The notes under the pieces were generated by a model that saw nothing but the letters and a program-made list of their open reading frames with translations, made no database searches and was not told where the DNA came from. The translations under genes and the position numbers were made by a program. From Xiheicaenibacterium sp046351325 (GTDB taxonomy: Bacteria; Myxococcota_A; Polyangia; Polyangiales; Polyangiaceae), in the NCBI GenBank assembly GCA_046351325.1, contig JAXLYR010000003.1:310001-374000 (forward strand): a stretch of 64,000 nucleotides of DNA, given 5' to 3'. Below, one piece after another: positions 8,245-16,300 of this stretch (its first letter is position 1; every line of letters starts with the position of its first letter).

Positions 8245-9228
8245 ATGTCGAGCAATGACGGCGCGCCGAAGCGCGCCAGCCTGGATCGCGCCCAGCCGGA
8301 GCGCGACAAAGAACGCTCCCACGTGGAAAAGACCTCGGATCGGTCGTTGGGTGAAGAACGAACGGGTGAGCCCAACGCGGGGCCCATGCGCGACGTACCC
8401 GTCGACTGGGAGGCGCTCGAGGACGCGTTCGAGAACAACGCCCCCGAGGTCCACTCGTACTTGCACCTCGTGACGGGGGACGTGCTCCGCATCGTCGACG
8501 GCGTGGCGGATCCTCAGATGCACGCTCGAATCGCTGCAGATGCGAACTACCTGCGGATCGATCCGGTGAGCTCGCGCGAGCAATACCGCTGGATGGAGCG
8601 GTACATCCCGATGGTCGAAGACCCGGATCTCCAGCACAAGCTGACGCAGGCGATCGACGGCAAGGGCGCGTTCCGCCGCTTCAAAGACGTGCTGATGTCG
8701 TTCGGGCCCGAGCGCGAGCGGTGGTTCACCTTCCGGTCGGAGCGACTGCGCATCTTCATGGAGGCGTGGCTCAACGCGCACGCGCTCAACCCCGTGGTGC
8801 GTCCCGCGTGGGCTCCGGGCGATCCTCGCCCGGCCGATGGATCGACGCCTCCGCGTGCGGACGGCGCGCCCGTCGAGGTCAAGCCGGCCACCGGTGAGCC
8901 TGCTCGCGCTGAGGGCCCGCGCACGCCCGATCGGCGCGGGCGCAACGCGGAGTCGCTGCGCAAGTCCCTGCGTGAGATCGCGGACTCGCTCGGACCTCGC
9001 GATCTCGACACGCTCGTCGCGTTCGCCGAGTTCGTTCGCGCGCGTCGAACTGCACGCTCCTTCTCGCACGCGGCCGCAGAGGGCAGCGCTGGCGAGGGCG
9101 CAACGCAGGAGGGTGCTCGCGGTGATGGCGACGGAGCGGACGATGACGCCCCGTCCTCGCAGGAAGCTCCGGCCGTGGGTGCTGCGCTCGGGGCTGCGCA
9201 GGCGCGACCGGCCAACGAAGGAAGCTGA
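8245..9228 (+). CDS. UPF0158-family protein with long disordered tails
   Basis: 327 residues from the ATG at 8245, which is preceded by CGAGGAA. In-frame ATGs at 8071 and 8179 are possible, but the added sequence looks non-coding. Residues about 50-165 match UPF0158: VDWEALEDAFENNAPEVHSY, a YLRIDP strand, EQYRWMERYIPMVEDPDLQH, GAFRRFKDVLM and ERWFTFRSERLRIF. The molecular function of this family is not established. The rest is Pro/Ala/Arg-rich, with a short helical patch (SLREIADSLGPRDLDTLVAF). It converges with the SurA-like gene. Confidence 0.8.
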   Translation: MSSNDGAPKRASLDRAQPERDKERSHVEKTSDRSLGEERTGEPNAGPMRDVPVDWEALEDAFENNAPEVHSYLHLVTGDVLRIVDGVADPQMHARIAADANYLRIDPVSSREQYRWMERYIPMVEDPDLQHKLTQAIDGKGAFRRFKDVLMSFGPERERWFTFRSERLRIFMEAWLNAHALNPVVRPAWAPGDPRPADGSTPPRADGAPVEVKPATGEPARAEGPRTPDRRGRNAESLRKSLREIADSLGPRDLDTLVAFAEFVRARRTARSFSHAAAEGSAGEGATQEGARGDGDGADDDAPSSQEAPAVGAALGAAQARPANEGS

Positions 9229-9253
9229 CCCCGCCTGCTGATCGGACGGGCCG

Positions 9254-9991
9254 CTACTTCTCCTCGACGGCCCAGGTGATGACGATGCGGCTGCGGGTTC
9301 GCTGCCAGAAATCGTCGAGCGTCGCGGCGAGGCGCTGGCCGATGACCCAGCGCCGCAGCTTGTCGATGCAGTCGGCGAAGCGCTGACTGGTAAAGGGCGT
9401 TTGACCTGATGCGTGCATCTCGCGCAGCTCGAAGTCGGTGGGGACGACGAGCGGCGCGACCATGCGATCGAGGTAGAGGCTCGCGCGCGCGGTCCGGCGC
9501 AGCATCGCGTCGACCTCGTCGTCGCTGAAGCGTTCGAGGACCTGCGCTTTCATCAAGCGCTCCTCACCGCCCACGCGGGCGATGAGACCCTTGCGAGCGA
9601 GCTCGGCGCGATCGGCGACCTCTTGTGGTGGCGGCGTGGGCTCGAGCGGCAAGAGCTCGAGCAGCGACTCCGTCACGTGGCGCGCGAGCGCCGCGCGGAT
9701 GTGGCGATCGACGAGGCGTGCGTCGGGGCGATCGCCGAGGGCCATGGCCTCGAGGCGAGCCTCGAAGGCGAGCTCGCGGGCGAAGATGAGGTGGCCCTCG
9801 CCGCTCTTGTTCTCCTCGACGGTGCGCCAGCGCGCGATGACACGATCGAGCACGACGGGGCGGCTGTCGGCGCGCGCTTCAGCAGGCAAAACGCTCGCGA
9901 TCAGAGACGCCAGCCCGAGGCTCAAGACGACCCTGCGGGGCGGGCGCTGGAGGGTGCTTCTCTCCCCCCCAAAACAAAGTCGGTTCTTCAT
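9254..9991 (-). CDS. exported SurA-N-like protein, last gene of the cdaA operon
   Basis: 245 residues. The ATG at 9991 overlaps the stop of the YbbR gene (ATGA), which decides the start. An N-terminal twin-Arg-like run and hydrophobic helix (RRVVLSLGLASLIASVL...AEARA) suggest export to the periplasm. The mature part is helical: VLDRVIARW, a long middle, then DFELREMHASGQTPFT and LRRWVIGQRLAATLDDFWQR. This resembles the N-terminal helical part of SurA/PpiD-type chaperones, but no PPIase domain is present. It takes the place where glmM is often found next to cdaA-cdaR. The function is not established; a fold-level chaperone role is inference. Confidence 0.6.
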   Translation of the reverse strand: MKNRLCFGGERSTLQRPPRRVVLSLGLASLIASVLPAEARADSRPVVLDRVIARWRTVEENKSGEGHLIFARELAFEARLEAMALGDRPDARLVDRHIRAALARHVTESLLELLPLEPTPPPQEVADRAELARKGLIARVGGEERLMKAQVLERFSDDEVDAMLRRTARASLYLDRMVAPLVVPTDFELREMHASGQTPFTSQRFADCIDKLRRWVIGQRLAATLDDFWQRTRSRIVITWAVEEK

Positions 9992-10977
9992 GGGATGGGC
10001 GCTCCACCTGGACCGGTCTTCGGCGGAGGCTCGGCCTCCCATTTGACGAGGACCTCCTTGGGGTTGACGGTGACGTCGACGCCGGGGAGCTCGACGATGA
10101 CGTTGGCCATCATGCTCCCGGCCTTGGTGAAGTCGGTGCCTGCGGGGAGCTCCACGCGCGGGACGATCTGATCGGTGCCGATGTTGGACACGGCCTCGGT
10201 GTCGCCGCGCACGCTGACCGCGACGGTCTCGGGGCGCGTCGTGGCCTTCGGCGAGCCGACGACCTCGACGCGAACGGCCTTGAAAGGGAGGGTCTTCTGC
10301 TCGCGGATGATCGTGATCGTCGCCTTCACGCTGGGGACGGCGTAGTCGACGCCCGCGGGTGGTAGGTCGAGCGCCAGCGTGCGCTCGTGCGTGCCGGCGA
10401 TCATGTCGGAGATGTCGAAGTTCGCAGCGCGCGCGAACTGCATGAGGTCGACGATCGTGCGAGGGCCCGTCGCGCGCACGGTCTCGGGTGACGTGGTGAT
10501 GCCGGCATGCACGCTGTTGCCCGGCGCGGGATCACCGGTGCGCGTGACCTGCACGGGGAGCTCGCGCGAGACGATGTCGTCCCAGCGAACCTCGATCCGT
10601 GAGGGAAATACCTGGGCGACTTCGACGCCGGGCGGCAGGTTCGGGATCATGCTCGGCTTGATTTCGAGGATCGATTCGCGGCCGGTCGAGAGGTCGAGCG
10701 TGAGCGTGCCGAGATCGCGAGGGAGAGTTTCGAGTTGAGAGCGAGGGCCGCGGAGCGTGACGCTGATTTGGGAGGGTGGCTCTTTGACGAGGATGCGACG
10801 CGCGCTCTCCGGCGGGTCGGCGTGCGCGATGCCGACATCGAACCGGAGCTCTGCGCGCTCTGAGCCGCGGATCGAAATGAAGAAGCCGATCGCGCAGAGG
10901 ATCGAGACGAGCTTGAGGCCGAGGTTCTCGAGGAAGATCGACGCGAAGAACCGCTGCACGCGACCTTGCGCGCTCAT
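9988..10977 (-). CDS. cdaR: YbbR-domain membrane protein, CdaA regulator
   Basis: 329 residues. One N-terminal membrane helix (about 19-35, LGLKLVSILCAIGFFISI) is followed by an extracytoplasmic region of at least three YbbR-like beta modules. These show up as repeats of the type 'P..I.V..RG....L' such as PSQISVTLRGPRSQLETL, PSRIEVRWDDIVSRELPVQV and PETVAVSVRG. Proteins of this family (CdaR) bind and modulate the diadenylate cyclase CdaA. The ATG overlaps the cdaA stop by 4 bases, so the two are translationally coupled. The C-terminus is Pro/Gly-rich. Confidence 0.88.
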   Translation of the reverse strand: MSAQGRVQRFFASIFLENLGLKLVSILCAIGFFISIRGSERAELRFDVGIAHADPPESARRILVKEPPSQISVTLRGPRSQLETLPRDLGTLTLDLSTGRESILEIKPSMIPNLPPGVEVAQVFPSRIEVRWDDIVSRELPVQVTRTGDPAPGNSVHAGITTSPETVRATGPRTIVDLMQFARAANFDISDMIAGTHERTLALDLPPAGVDYAVPSVKATITIIREQKTLPFKAVRVEVVGSPKATTRPETVAVSVRGDTEAVSNIGTDQIVPRVELPAGTDFTKAGSMMANVIVELPGVDVTVNPKEVLVKWEAEPPPKTGPGGAPIP

Positions 10978-12224
10978 GACTCTTCGCTCCTGTTCGCGCT
11001 GTCGTGGTCCACGGTGGGCGGCACCGGCGGCGGGTGAGATTCGGGATCGGTGTCGAGCGGCATCGGGGATCGAGAGGAGGGCGGCGGTCGCGTCTCGCGG
11101 TCTTCGTCGTGGCCGTCCTCACCGAGGACGTCGGCGGGCAACGTCGAGCCGGGGAGGATGGACTTCGTCGTGCGCGGCATCGGCGTGCTCACGCGGCGAG
11201 CGCGCGCGGCCTCGGGGAGCGCGCTGCGCTCGGCTTCGACGCGTGCGCGCTCGGCGAGCGTGACGGGAGCGTTGCGAGGGAGCGGCGTCGCGGTCGGCGT
11301 CGAAGGGATCGGCGATGCGGAGGCCGGCGGAGGAACCGAAGGCGGAGAGCTCGTGGGGCCCGACGAGAGCGGCGCTGCGTTCGCGAGCGCAGGTGCGATG
11401 CGCGCCTGGCGATTCGTGAGCGCGCGCAGGCCTGTCGCTGGCTTCTGTTCGAGGATGCCGACGAGGGCCTGACGGAGCGAGGTGCCGTCGAGGTTCGGGA
11501 CGATGTTGCCGTTGAAGCAGAAGCTGATCGTGCCGCGCTCTTCGCTGACGACGACGACGACGGCGTCGGTCTCTTCGGTGATGCCGAGCGCGGCCTGGTG
11601 GCGCGTGCCCATCGCGGTGTCGAGGGCCTTCGTCTCGAGCATCGGGAAGAAGACGCCGGCGCGAGCGATCTTGAGGTTGCGGATGACGACGGCGCCGTCG
11701 TGCAGCTTGTTCACGGACTCGGGGTAGAAGATGGCGACGAGGAGCTCGCGCGTGACGGCGGCGTCGAGCTCGACGCCGTCGCGCTTCGTGAACTCGCCGA
11801 GGTTCGCGTCCTGCTCGAAGGCGATGATGGCGCCGATGCGGTGGCGCGCGCACTCGGTCACCGCGGCGACGACCTCGTCGATGACGCGCGACTGCTGACG
11901 CTTGCCGCGACCGAGCCACGCCTGACCACCGACGCGGATGAGCGCGCGGCGGATGTCGTTCTGGAAGACGACGACGACGATGAGGATGATCGACGAGAGG
12001 ACGTACGAGAGAAGGCTCTGCAGCGTGATGAGGCCGAAGGACTTCGACGCGACGGAGAGGAGCAGGATGACGCCGAGGCCGACGCCCATCTGCATCGCGC
12101 GCGTGCCGCGCACGATGAGCAGCACGCGATAGATGAGGTAGGCGACGATCGCGACGTCGAGGACGTCGAGGGCGATCTCCCACCGGGTTCGCCCCGCGAA
12201 GACTCTGCGGAGGGCCTCAAGCAT
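10974..12224 (-). CDS. cdaA: CdaA-type diadenylate cyclase with long C-terminal tail
   Basis: 416 residues from the ATG at 12224, which overlaps the folP stop by 8 bases. Three membrane helices (about 20-39, 46-64, 70-88) precede the DAC domain, which makes c-di-AMP from two ATP. Signature elements are GAIIAFEQDANLGEF, KLHDGAVVI (DGA 176-178) and GTRHQAALGITEE. The canonical RHR motif therefore reads RHQ at 208-210, from an unambiguous CAG codon. CdaA proteins are usually about 270 residues. Here about 150 extra residues follow, rich in Pro, Ala and Ser, with no recognised domain. Order folP-cdaA-cdaR is the common arrangement. Confidence 0.9.
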   Translation of the reverse strand: MLEALRRVFAGRTRWEIALDVLDVAIVAYLIYRVLLIVRGTRAMQMGVGLGVILLLSVASKSFGLITLQSLLSYVLSSIILIVVVVFQNDIRRALIRVGGQAWLGRGKRQQSRVIDEVVAAVTECARHRIGAIIAFEQDANLGEFTKRDGVELDAAVTRELLVAIFYPESVNKLHDGAVVIRNLKIARAGVFFPMLETKALDTAMGTRHQAALGITEETDAVVVVVSEERGTISFCFNGNIVPNLDGTSLRQALVGILEQKPATGLRALTNRQARIAPALANAAPLSSGPTSSPPSVPPPASASPIPSTPTATPLPRNAPVTLAERARVEAERSALPEAARARRVSTPMPRTTKSILPGSTLPADVLGEDGHDEDRETRPPPSSRSPMPLDTDPESHPPPVPPTVDHDSANRSEES

Positions 12225-13077
12225 TTCGCGCGGCCCTTTCGAAGGCGAGGGCCTGGGCCACCTCGGCGACGTCGTGAACACGGAGCATCGCGGCTCCATT
12301 CCGTGCGCAGAGGAGACACGCTGCGATCGTCGCGCCGAGCCTGTCGTTGGGACTCGCCGGAGCCAGAGAAGAGGACGCGGTGCGCGTCACGACGTCGAGG
12401 AAGGACTTGCGACTCGGGCCGGCGAGGACGGGGCTGCCGAGCGCGACGAGCTCGCCGAGGCGAACGGAGAGCGCGAGCGATTCAGCGGCGCTCTTGTGAA
12501 AACCGAGCCCCGGATCGAGGACGATGTCAGCGACGTCGAGGCCCGCGCTCACCGCGCGATCGCGCGCGAGGGAGAGCTCGCGCGCGACGTCGCTGACGAC
12601 GTCGTCGTAGCGCGTGGAGGACGCGCTCGAGAAGTCGCTCATCGCGGCCATCGCGCCGCGGCTGTGCGAGAGGATGAGCGCCGCACCACCCTTCGCTGCG
12701 ACGCGCGCGAGGTCCGCGGCGGGCTCGAGCTCGACGGTGTTGATCGCCGCTGCGCCTTCTTCGATCGCCCACGCGGCGACCTCGGGCGAGGTCGTGTCGA
12801 CGGACACGAGGATCTCCTTGCGAGCGAGCTTGCACACGACGTTGCCGAGGCGAGTGATTTGCTCGGCGGCTGCGATCTTCGGCGCGCGTGGTCGCGTCGA
12901 TTCTGCGCCGACGTCGATCACGCACGCGCCACGCTCCATCATCCTCGAGGCGTGCTCGAGGGCGTGATGCTCGTCGAGGAACAGACCCCCATCGGAGAAG
13001 GAGTCCGGTGTGCGGTTGAGCACACCCATGAGGAGAGTCCCGTCGCGAGCGCGCAGTCTCTCGCGGAGGCGGCTCAC
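12217..13077 (-). CDS. folP: dihydropteroate synthase
   Basis: 286 residues, normal length, with a GTG start. It condenses p-aminobenzoate with hydroxymethyl-dihydropterin diphosphate in folate synthesis. Family motifs are MGVLNRTPDSFSDGG, IDVGAESTRP, ILVSVDTTSPEVA, VLDPGLGFHKSAAESLAL and VLAGPSRKSFL. Two usual motifs deviate: 'INDVSGG' is INTVELEPA, and the 'MHMRG' loop is LSHSRG. The catalytic pterin-binding residues otherwise look intact, so an active enzyme is likely. It is the first gene of the folP-cdaA-cdaR cluster. Confidence 0.9.
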   Translation of the reverse strand: MSRLRERLRARDGTLLMGVLNRTPDSFSDGGLFLDEHHALEHASRMMERGACVIDVGAESTRPRAPKIAAAEQITRLGNVVCKLARKEILVSVDTTSPEVAAWAIEEGAAAINTVELEPAADLARVAAKGGAALILSHSRGAMAAMSDFSSASSTRYDDVVSDVARELSLARDRAVSAGLDVADIVLDPGLGFHKSAAESLALSVRLGELVALGSPVLAGPSRKSFLDVVTRTASSSLAPASPNDRLGATIAACLLCARNGAAMLRVHDVAEVAQALAFERAARNA

Positions 13078-13141
13078 CTCTCTTGGATATCAACCCGCGT
13101 GAGGGTGGGCAACGCCGCAGCAGGCTGCCGCTGCGCTTCCT

Positions 13142-15421
13142 TCAGCCGCCGCGTTTGCCGAGCAACAGGAAGACACCGATCACGACGATCACGAGCAAGG
13201 CGCCGATGGCGATGCCGAGCAGGAGCGCGCGCGTGCCGCCGATGCGCTTTCCCTTGGGTTGCCACACGAGCGGGGCCTCGGCGGGCTTCTCGTCGGCGAC
13301 TGGGGCGGGGGCGGCCGGCGATTCGAGGTTCACCGGCAAGAGCTCGCCCGTCGGCTTGCGCGGGGGCTCGGGGTCGCTGCCATCGAAGGCCGACGTGAGC
13401 GTCGCCGCGACCGCCGCGTCTTGTTTGGGCGCGGCCTTCTCGGCTCGGGCGCGCGTGGCCTCTTTCATCATGCGCTCGACGGCCTCTGGTTCGAGCGGAA
13501 CCGTCGCGTCGAGCCCCTTCAGTGAGGGGTTAGCGGGGACGGGGGTCGCGGGGACATCGACGCGAATCTCTACCGCCGGCGCTGGCGGTGCGTCGGAGAT
13601 CGCCGTGCGGTCGAGGGCCATGGCGGGGGCCGGCGCCTTCGCACGCGCGCCGTCCGCGGGAGGTTTGCCGACGCCCTCGGGGGCGTCCGCGCCGGCTGCT
13701 GCGACGAGCGTGGGCTCGACGCTCTCCGGTCCGCTGAACTTCGGGAGCGCGTCGCCCAGCGCGGGTGCGGCTGGCGGGGGCGGGATCGCACCGAGCGGGT
13801 TCTTGCCGGTGAGCGCGCGAGCCATGGCCTCTTCGGCGAGGCTCATCCGGGCTTTGTCGACTTCGTTCGGTGCCTTGACGACCGTCGCGACCTCTTCGTC
13901 CTCGTCGGTCGACGGCGGGGGCGGGACGTCCTCGACCTCGGACTGCATGGTCTGATCGAGGCCTGCGTTTGCGGGCGCACGATGGACCGGCTGCGGCCGA
14001 GCTGCTGGAGCGACAGGCTTGCCGGCGGCGGGCAACGGACGCGCCGCGGCCTTGTCGGCGGGGGCGGGACCCGCTGGAGCGTCGAGCCGCCGCGTCGGGA
14101 TCGGCGCATCGGCAGCAGGCCGACCCGCGGCGGGGAGGGGCGCGCGAGGCGCTGGAGCAGGAGCGGGTGCGGGCGCCCCGAGGCCAGCGGGAAAGATGTC
14201 GTCGGGGACTTCGATGTTGAGCGTGGGGAACGGATTGCCGCCCGCGGGGACCTGCATCGCGCCGGCTGCAGCGATGGGAGCGGGCGCGGGCGCAGGAGCG
14301 CGCGCGGGCATCCCAGCGGCGGGGCGCGGAGCGGGGATGCCGGCTGCTGGACGGGGCGCCGGGAGCGGCTGCGCTGCTGGAATTTGCGGCCCAGGCTGCG
14401 GTCCGTTCTCGAGCACGAGCGTGCGATTGAGGCCGCCCTCCTCGGGCTCTTTTGCGGCAGGCGGGCGCTGCAGCATGGGCAGCACGCGGAGCAGCTCGAA
14501 GGCCATCTCCTCGGCGGTCTGCTGACGCTGGTTCGGATCCTTGGCGAGCGCCCGCATGATGAGCTGGTTGAGCTCCGGATGAATCGCGACGAAATCGCTC
14601 GGCGGTCGCGGGATCTCGTTGACGTGCTTCATCACGACCTGCATCGGCGTCTCGCCCGTGAAGGGCACGCGACCGGTGATGAGCTCGTAAAGCAAGACGC
14701 CGACCGCGTAGAGGTCGGTGCGGGCGTCGACGGCCTCGGCGCGGCCCTGCTCGGGAGCCATGTACGCGGGCGTACCGACGATGGTCCCGACGCGCGTCAG
14801 CATGGACTTTTGCTGGGTCGTGGGCTCCGCGCGCGGGTCGAAGTTCCCCTTCTCGGCGTCGTCGTCGAGGATCTTCGCGATGCCGAAGTCGAGGACCTTC
14901 ACGAAGTCGTTCGGGCTCATGCCCGGCAGCGGGAGCGGCACCCCGTTCGGGTAGCCATACGCGCCAGGGCCCGGCAGCTTCACCAACATGATGTTGTCGG
15001 GCTTGAGATCGCGATGGATGATCGACTGCTGGTGCGCGGCCGCGAGCGCGTAGCAGACCTGCACCACGATCTGGACGGCGCGGACCTCGGTCACGCGCCG
15101 CTCGCGATGCAGGAGCATCGCCAAGTCGAAGCCGCGCAGGAGCTCCATCGCGAGGAACACGAAGCCCTGATCGAGGCCGAACTCGAGGATCTGCACCGTG
15201 TTCGGGTGCTTCAGCATCGACGCGGCTTTTGCCTCGCGCTTGAAGCGCCGCACGAACCGGTTCTCCTTCGCGAGATCCGGGTTCATGATCTTGATGGCGA
15301 CTTCGTTGGCGCTGCCGTCGACGATCCCTCGATAGACGGTCGCCATTCCGCCTTCACCGATGACGCCAGTGATCCGGAATCGGCCGCCGAGGGTCAGGTC
15401 GATGAGGGACGGGTCAGGCAT
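13142..15421 (-). CDS. membrane-anchored Ser/Thr protein kinase with Pro/Ala-rich linker
   Basis: 759 residues. The ATG at 15421 starts MPDPSLIDLTLGGRFRI, a usual Hanks-kinase start; the upstream in-frame extension lacks support. Kinase features are IGEGGMATVY (22-27 loop), VAIK (Lys44), HRDLKPDN (136-143), DFG (178-180) and GTPAYMAPEQ. An insert of about 20 residues (PGPGAYGYPNG region) lies between the catalytic loop and DFG. Residues about 300-720 are low-complexity Pro/Ala. A single C-terminal membrane helix (ALLLGIAIGALLVIVVIGVF) ends in KRGG, so the kinase faces the cytoplasm with almost nothing outside. Substrates are unknown. Confidence 0.92.
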   Translation of the reverse strand: MPDPSLIDLTLGGRFRITGVIGEGGMATVYRGIVDGSANEVAIKIMNPDLAKENRFVRRFKREAKAASMLKHPNTVQILEFGLDQGFVFLAMELLRGFDLAMLLHRERRVTEVRAVQIVVQVCYALAAAHQQSIIHRDLKPDNIMLVKLPGPGAYGYPNGVPLPLPGMSPNDFVKVLDFGIAKILDDDAEKGNFDPRAEPTTQQKSMLTRVGTIVGTPAYMAPEQGRAEAVDARTDLYAVGVLLYELITGRVPFTGETPMQVVMKHVNEIPRPPSDFVAIHPELNQLIMRALAKDPNQRQQTAEEMAFELLRVLPMLQRPPAAKEPEEGGLNRTLVLENGPQPGPQIPAAQPLPAPRPAAGIPAPRPAAGMPARAPAPAPAPIAAAGAMQVPAGGNPFPTLNIEVPDDIFPAGLGAPAPAPAPAPRAPLPAAGRPAADAPIPTRRLDAPAGPAPADKAAARPLPAAGKPVAPAARPQPVHRAPANAGLDQTMQSEVEDVPPPPSTDEDEEVATVVKAPNEVDKARMSLAEEAMARALTGKNPLGAIPPPPAAPALGDALPKFSGPESVEPTLVAAAGADAPEGVGKPPADGARAKAPAPAMALDRTAISDAPPAPAVEIRVDVPATPVPANPSLKGLDATVPLEPEAVERMMKEATRARAEKAAPKQDAAVAATLTSAFDGSDPEPPRKPTGELLPVNLESPAAPAPVADEKPAEAPLVWQPKGKRIGGTRALLLGIAIGALLVIVVIGVFLLLGKRGG

Positions 15422-15531
15422 GCGGGCGCGAGTCCGAGGAGGATACACCGACCCTGCCGCTCGCTACCCCCTTTTCGGCCGCCCGCGTTTTCAGCCGCTC
15501 GCGTCGTGCCTGAAGAAAGCGTCGCGCTCGA

Positions 15532-16260
15532 CTACGAGCCATTCGGGTTCGGCGGCCGCAGCGCCGAGAGACGCGCTGTCGCGTCACACCAACGGCGGAG
15601 CACGTCGGCGAGCTCGTTGAGGCTGTCGATCGTCACATCGGGTTTGCTCGCGATGAGCCTGTCGCTCTGATGCACGCGAGAGACGACGCCGACGACCCGG
15701 CAACCCGCGCGACGCGCACACTCGACGTCTTGCGGGCCGTCCCCGACCATCACGAGGCTCTCGGGGGCGACGGAGAGGCGCTTGGCGAGGGCGAGCAGTG
15801 GGCCCGCGGCCGGCTTCTTCTCGGGGCCGTCGCCGCCCGCGTAGATCGCTCGAAAGCGCGTTCGCACACCGAGCGCCGACAGGATCGCCTCGGTCACGGG
15901 GCGAGCCTTGTTGGTGCAGAGAGCGATCGGCAAGTCGAGCTCTGCGACGCGATCGAGCACGTCGGGAGCGCCGTCGATCCAACGGCCGAAGTCGATCGGG
16001 TGCGCGGTGTAATACGTGACGAAGGACTCGAAGAGCGCGTCGACTTCGGTGGCGGTCTCGGGGAGGCGCGCGGCTCGCGAGAGCAGCGTGCGAGCGCCGT
16101 CACCGACCATGGTCGCGACGACCCCGACCGCGAGCGGGGCCCGACCCGAACGCGTCAACGCGTGGTTCACCGCCGCCGCGATGTCGCCGCGACTGTCGAT
16201 GAGGGTGCCGTCGAGGTCGAAAACGACCGCGGAGGGCGCCGTTTGAAACGCGCTCGCCAT
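15532..16260 (-). CDS. gph: HAD-family phosphoglycolate phosphatase-like hydrolase
   Basis: 242 residues. HAD motif I is VVFDLDGTLIDS, motif II is ALCTNKARP, motif III is the KKPAAGPLL lysine region and motif IV is VMVGDGPQDVECARRAG. A helical cap domain lies between motifs I and II. This architecture and length match the Gph/PGP group that dephosphorylates 2-phosphoglycolate, but HAD substrate range is broad, so the exact substrate is inference. It lies in a minus-strand run between the sulfatase-fold gene (40 bases) and the kinase gene (110 bases). Confidence 0.8.
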   Translation of the reverse strand: MASAFQTAPSAVVFDLDGTLIDSRGDIAAAVNHALTRSGRAPLAVGVVATMVGDGARTLLSRAARLPETATEVDALFESFVTYYTAHPIDFGRWIDGAPDVLDRVAELDLPIALCTNKARPVTEAILSALGVRTRFRAIYAGGDGPEKKPAAGPLLALAKRLSVAPESLVMVGDGPQDVECARRAGCRVVGVVSRVHQSDRLIASKPDVTIDSLNELADVLRRWCDATARLSALRPPNPNGS

Positions 16261-16300
16261 GCCTCGGAGCGGAACATACCACGCTGCCCGCGCTCTCGGA

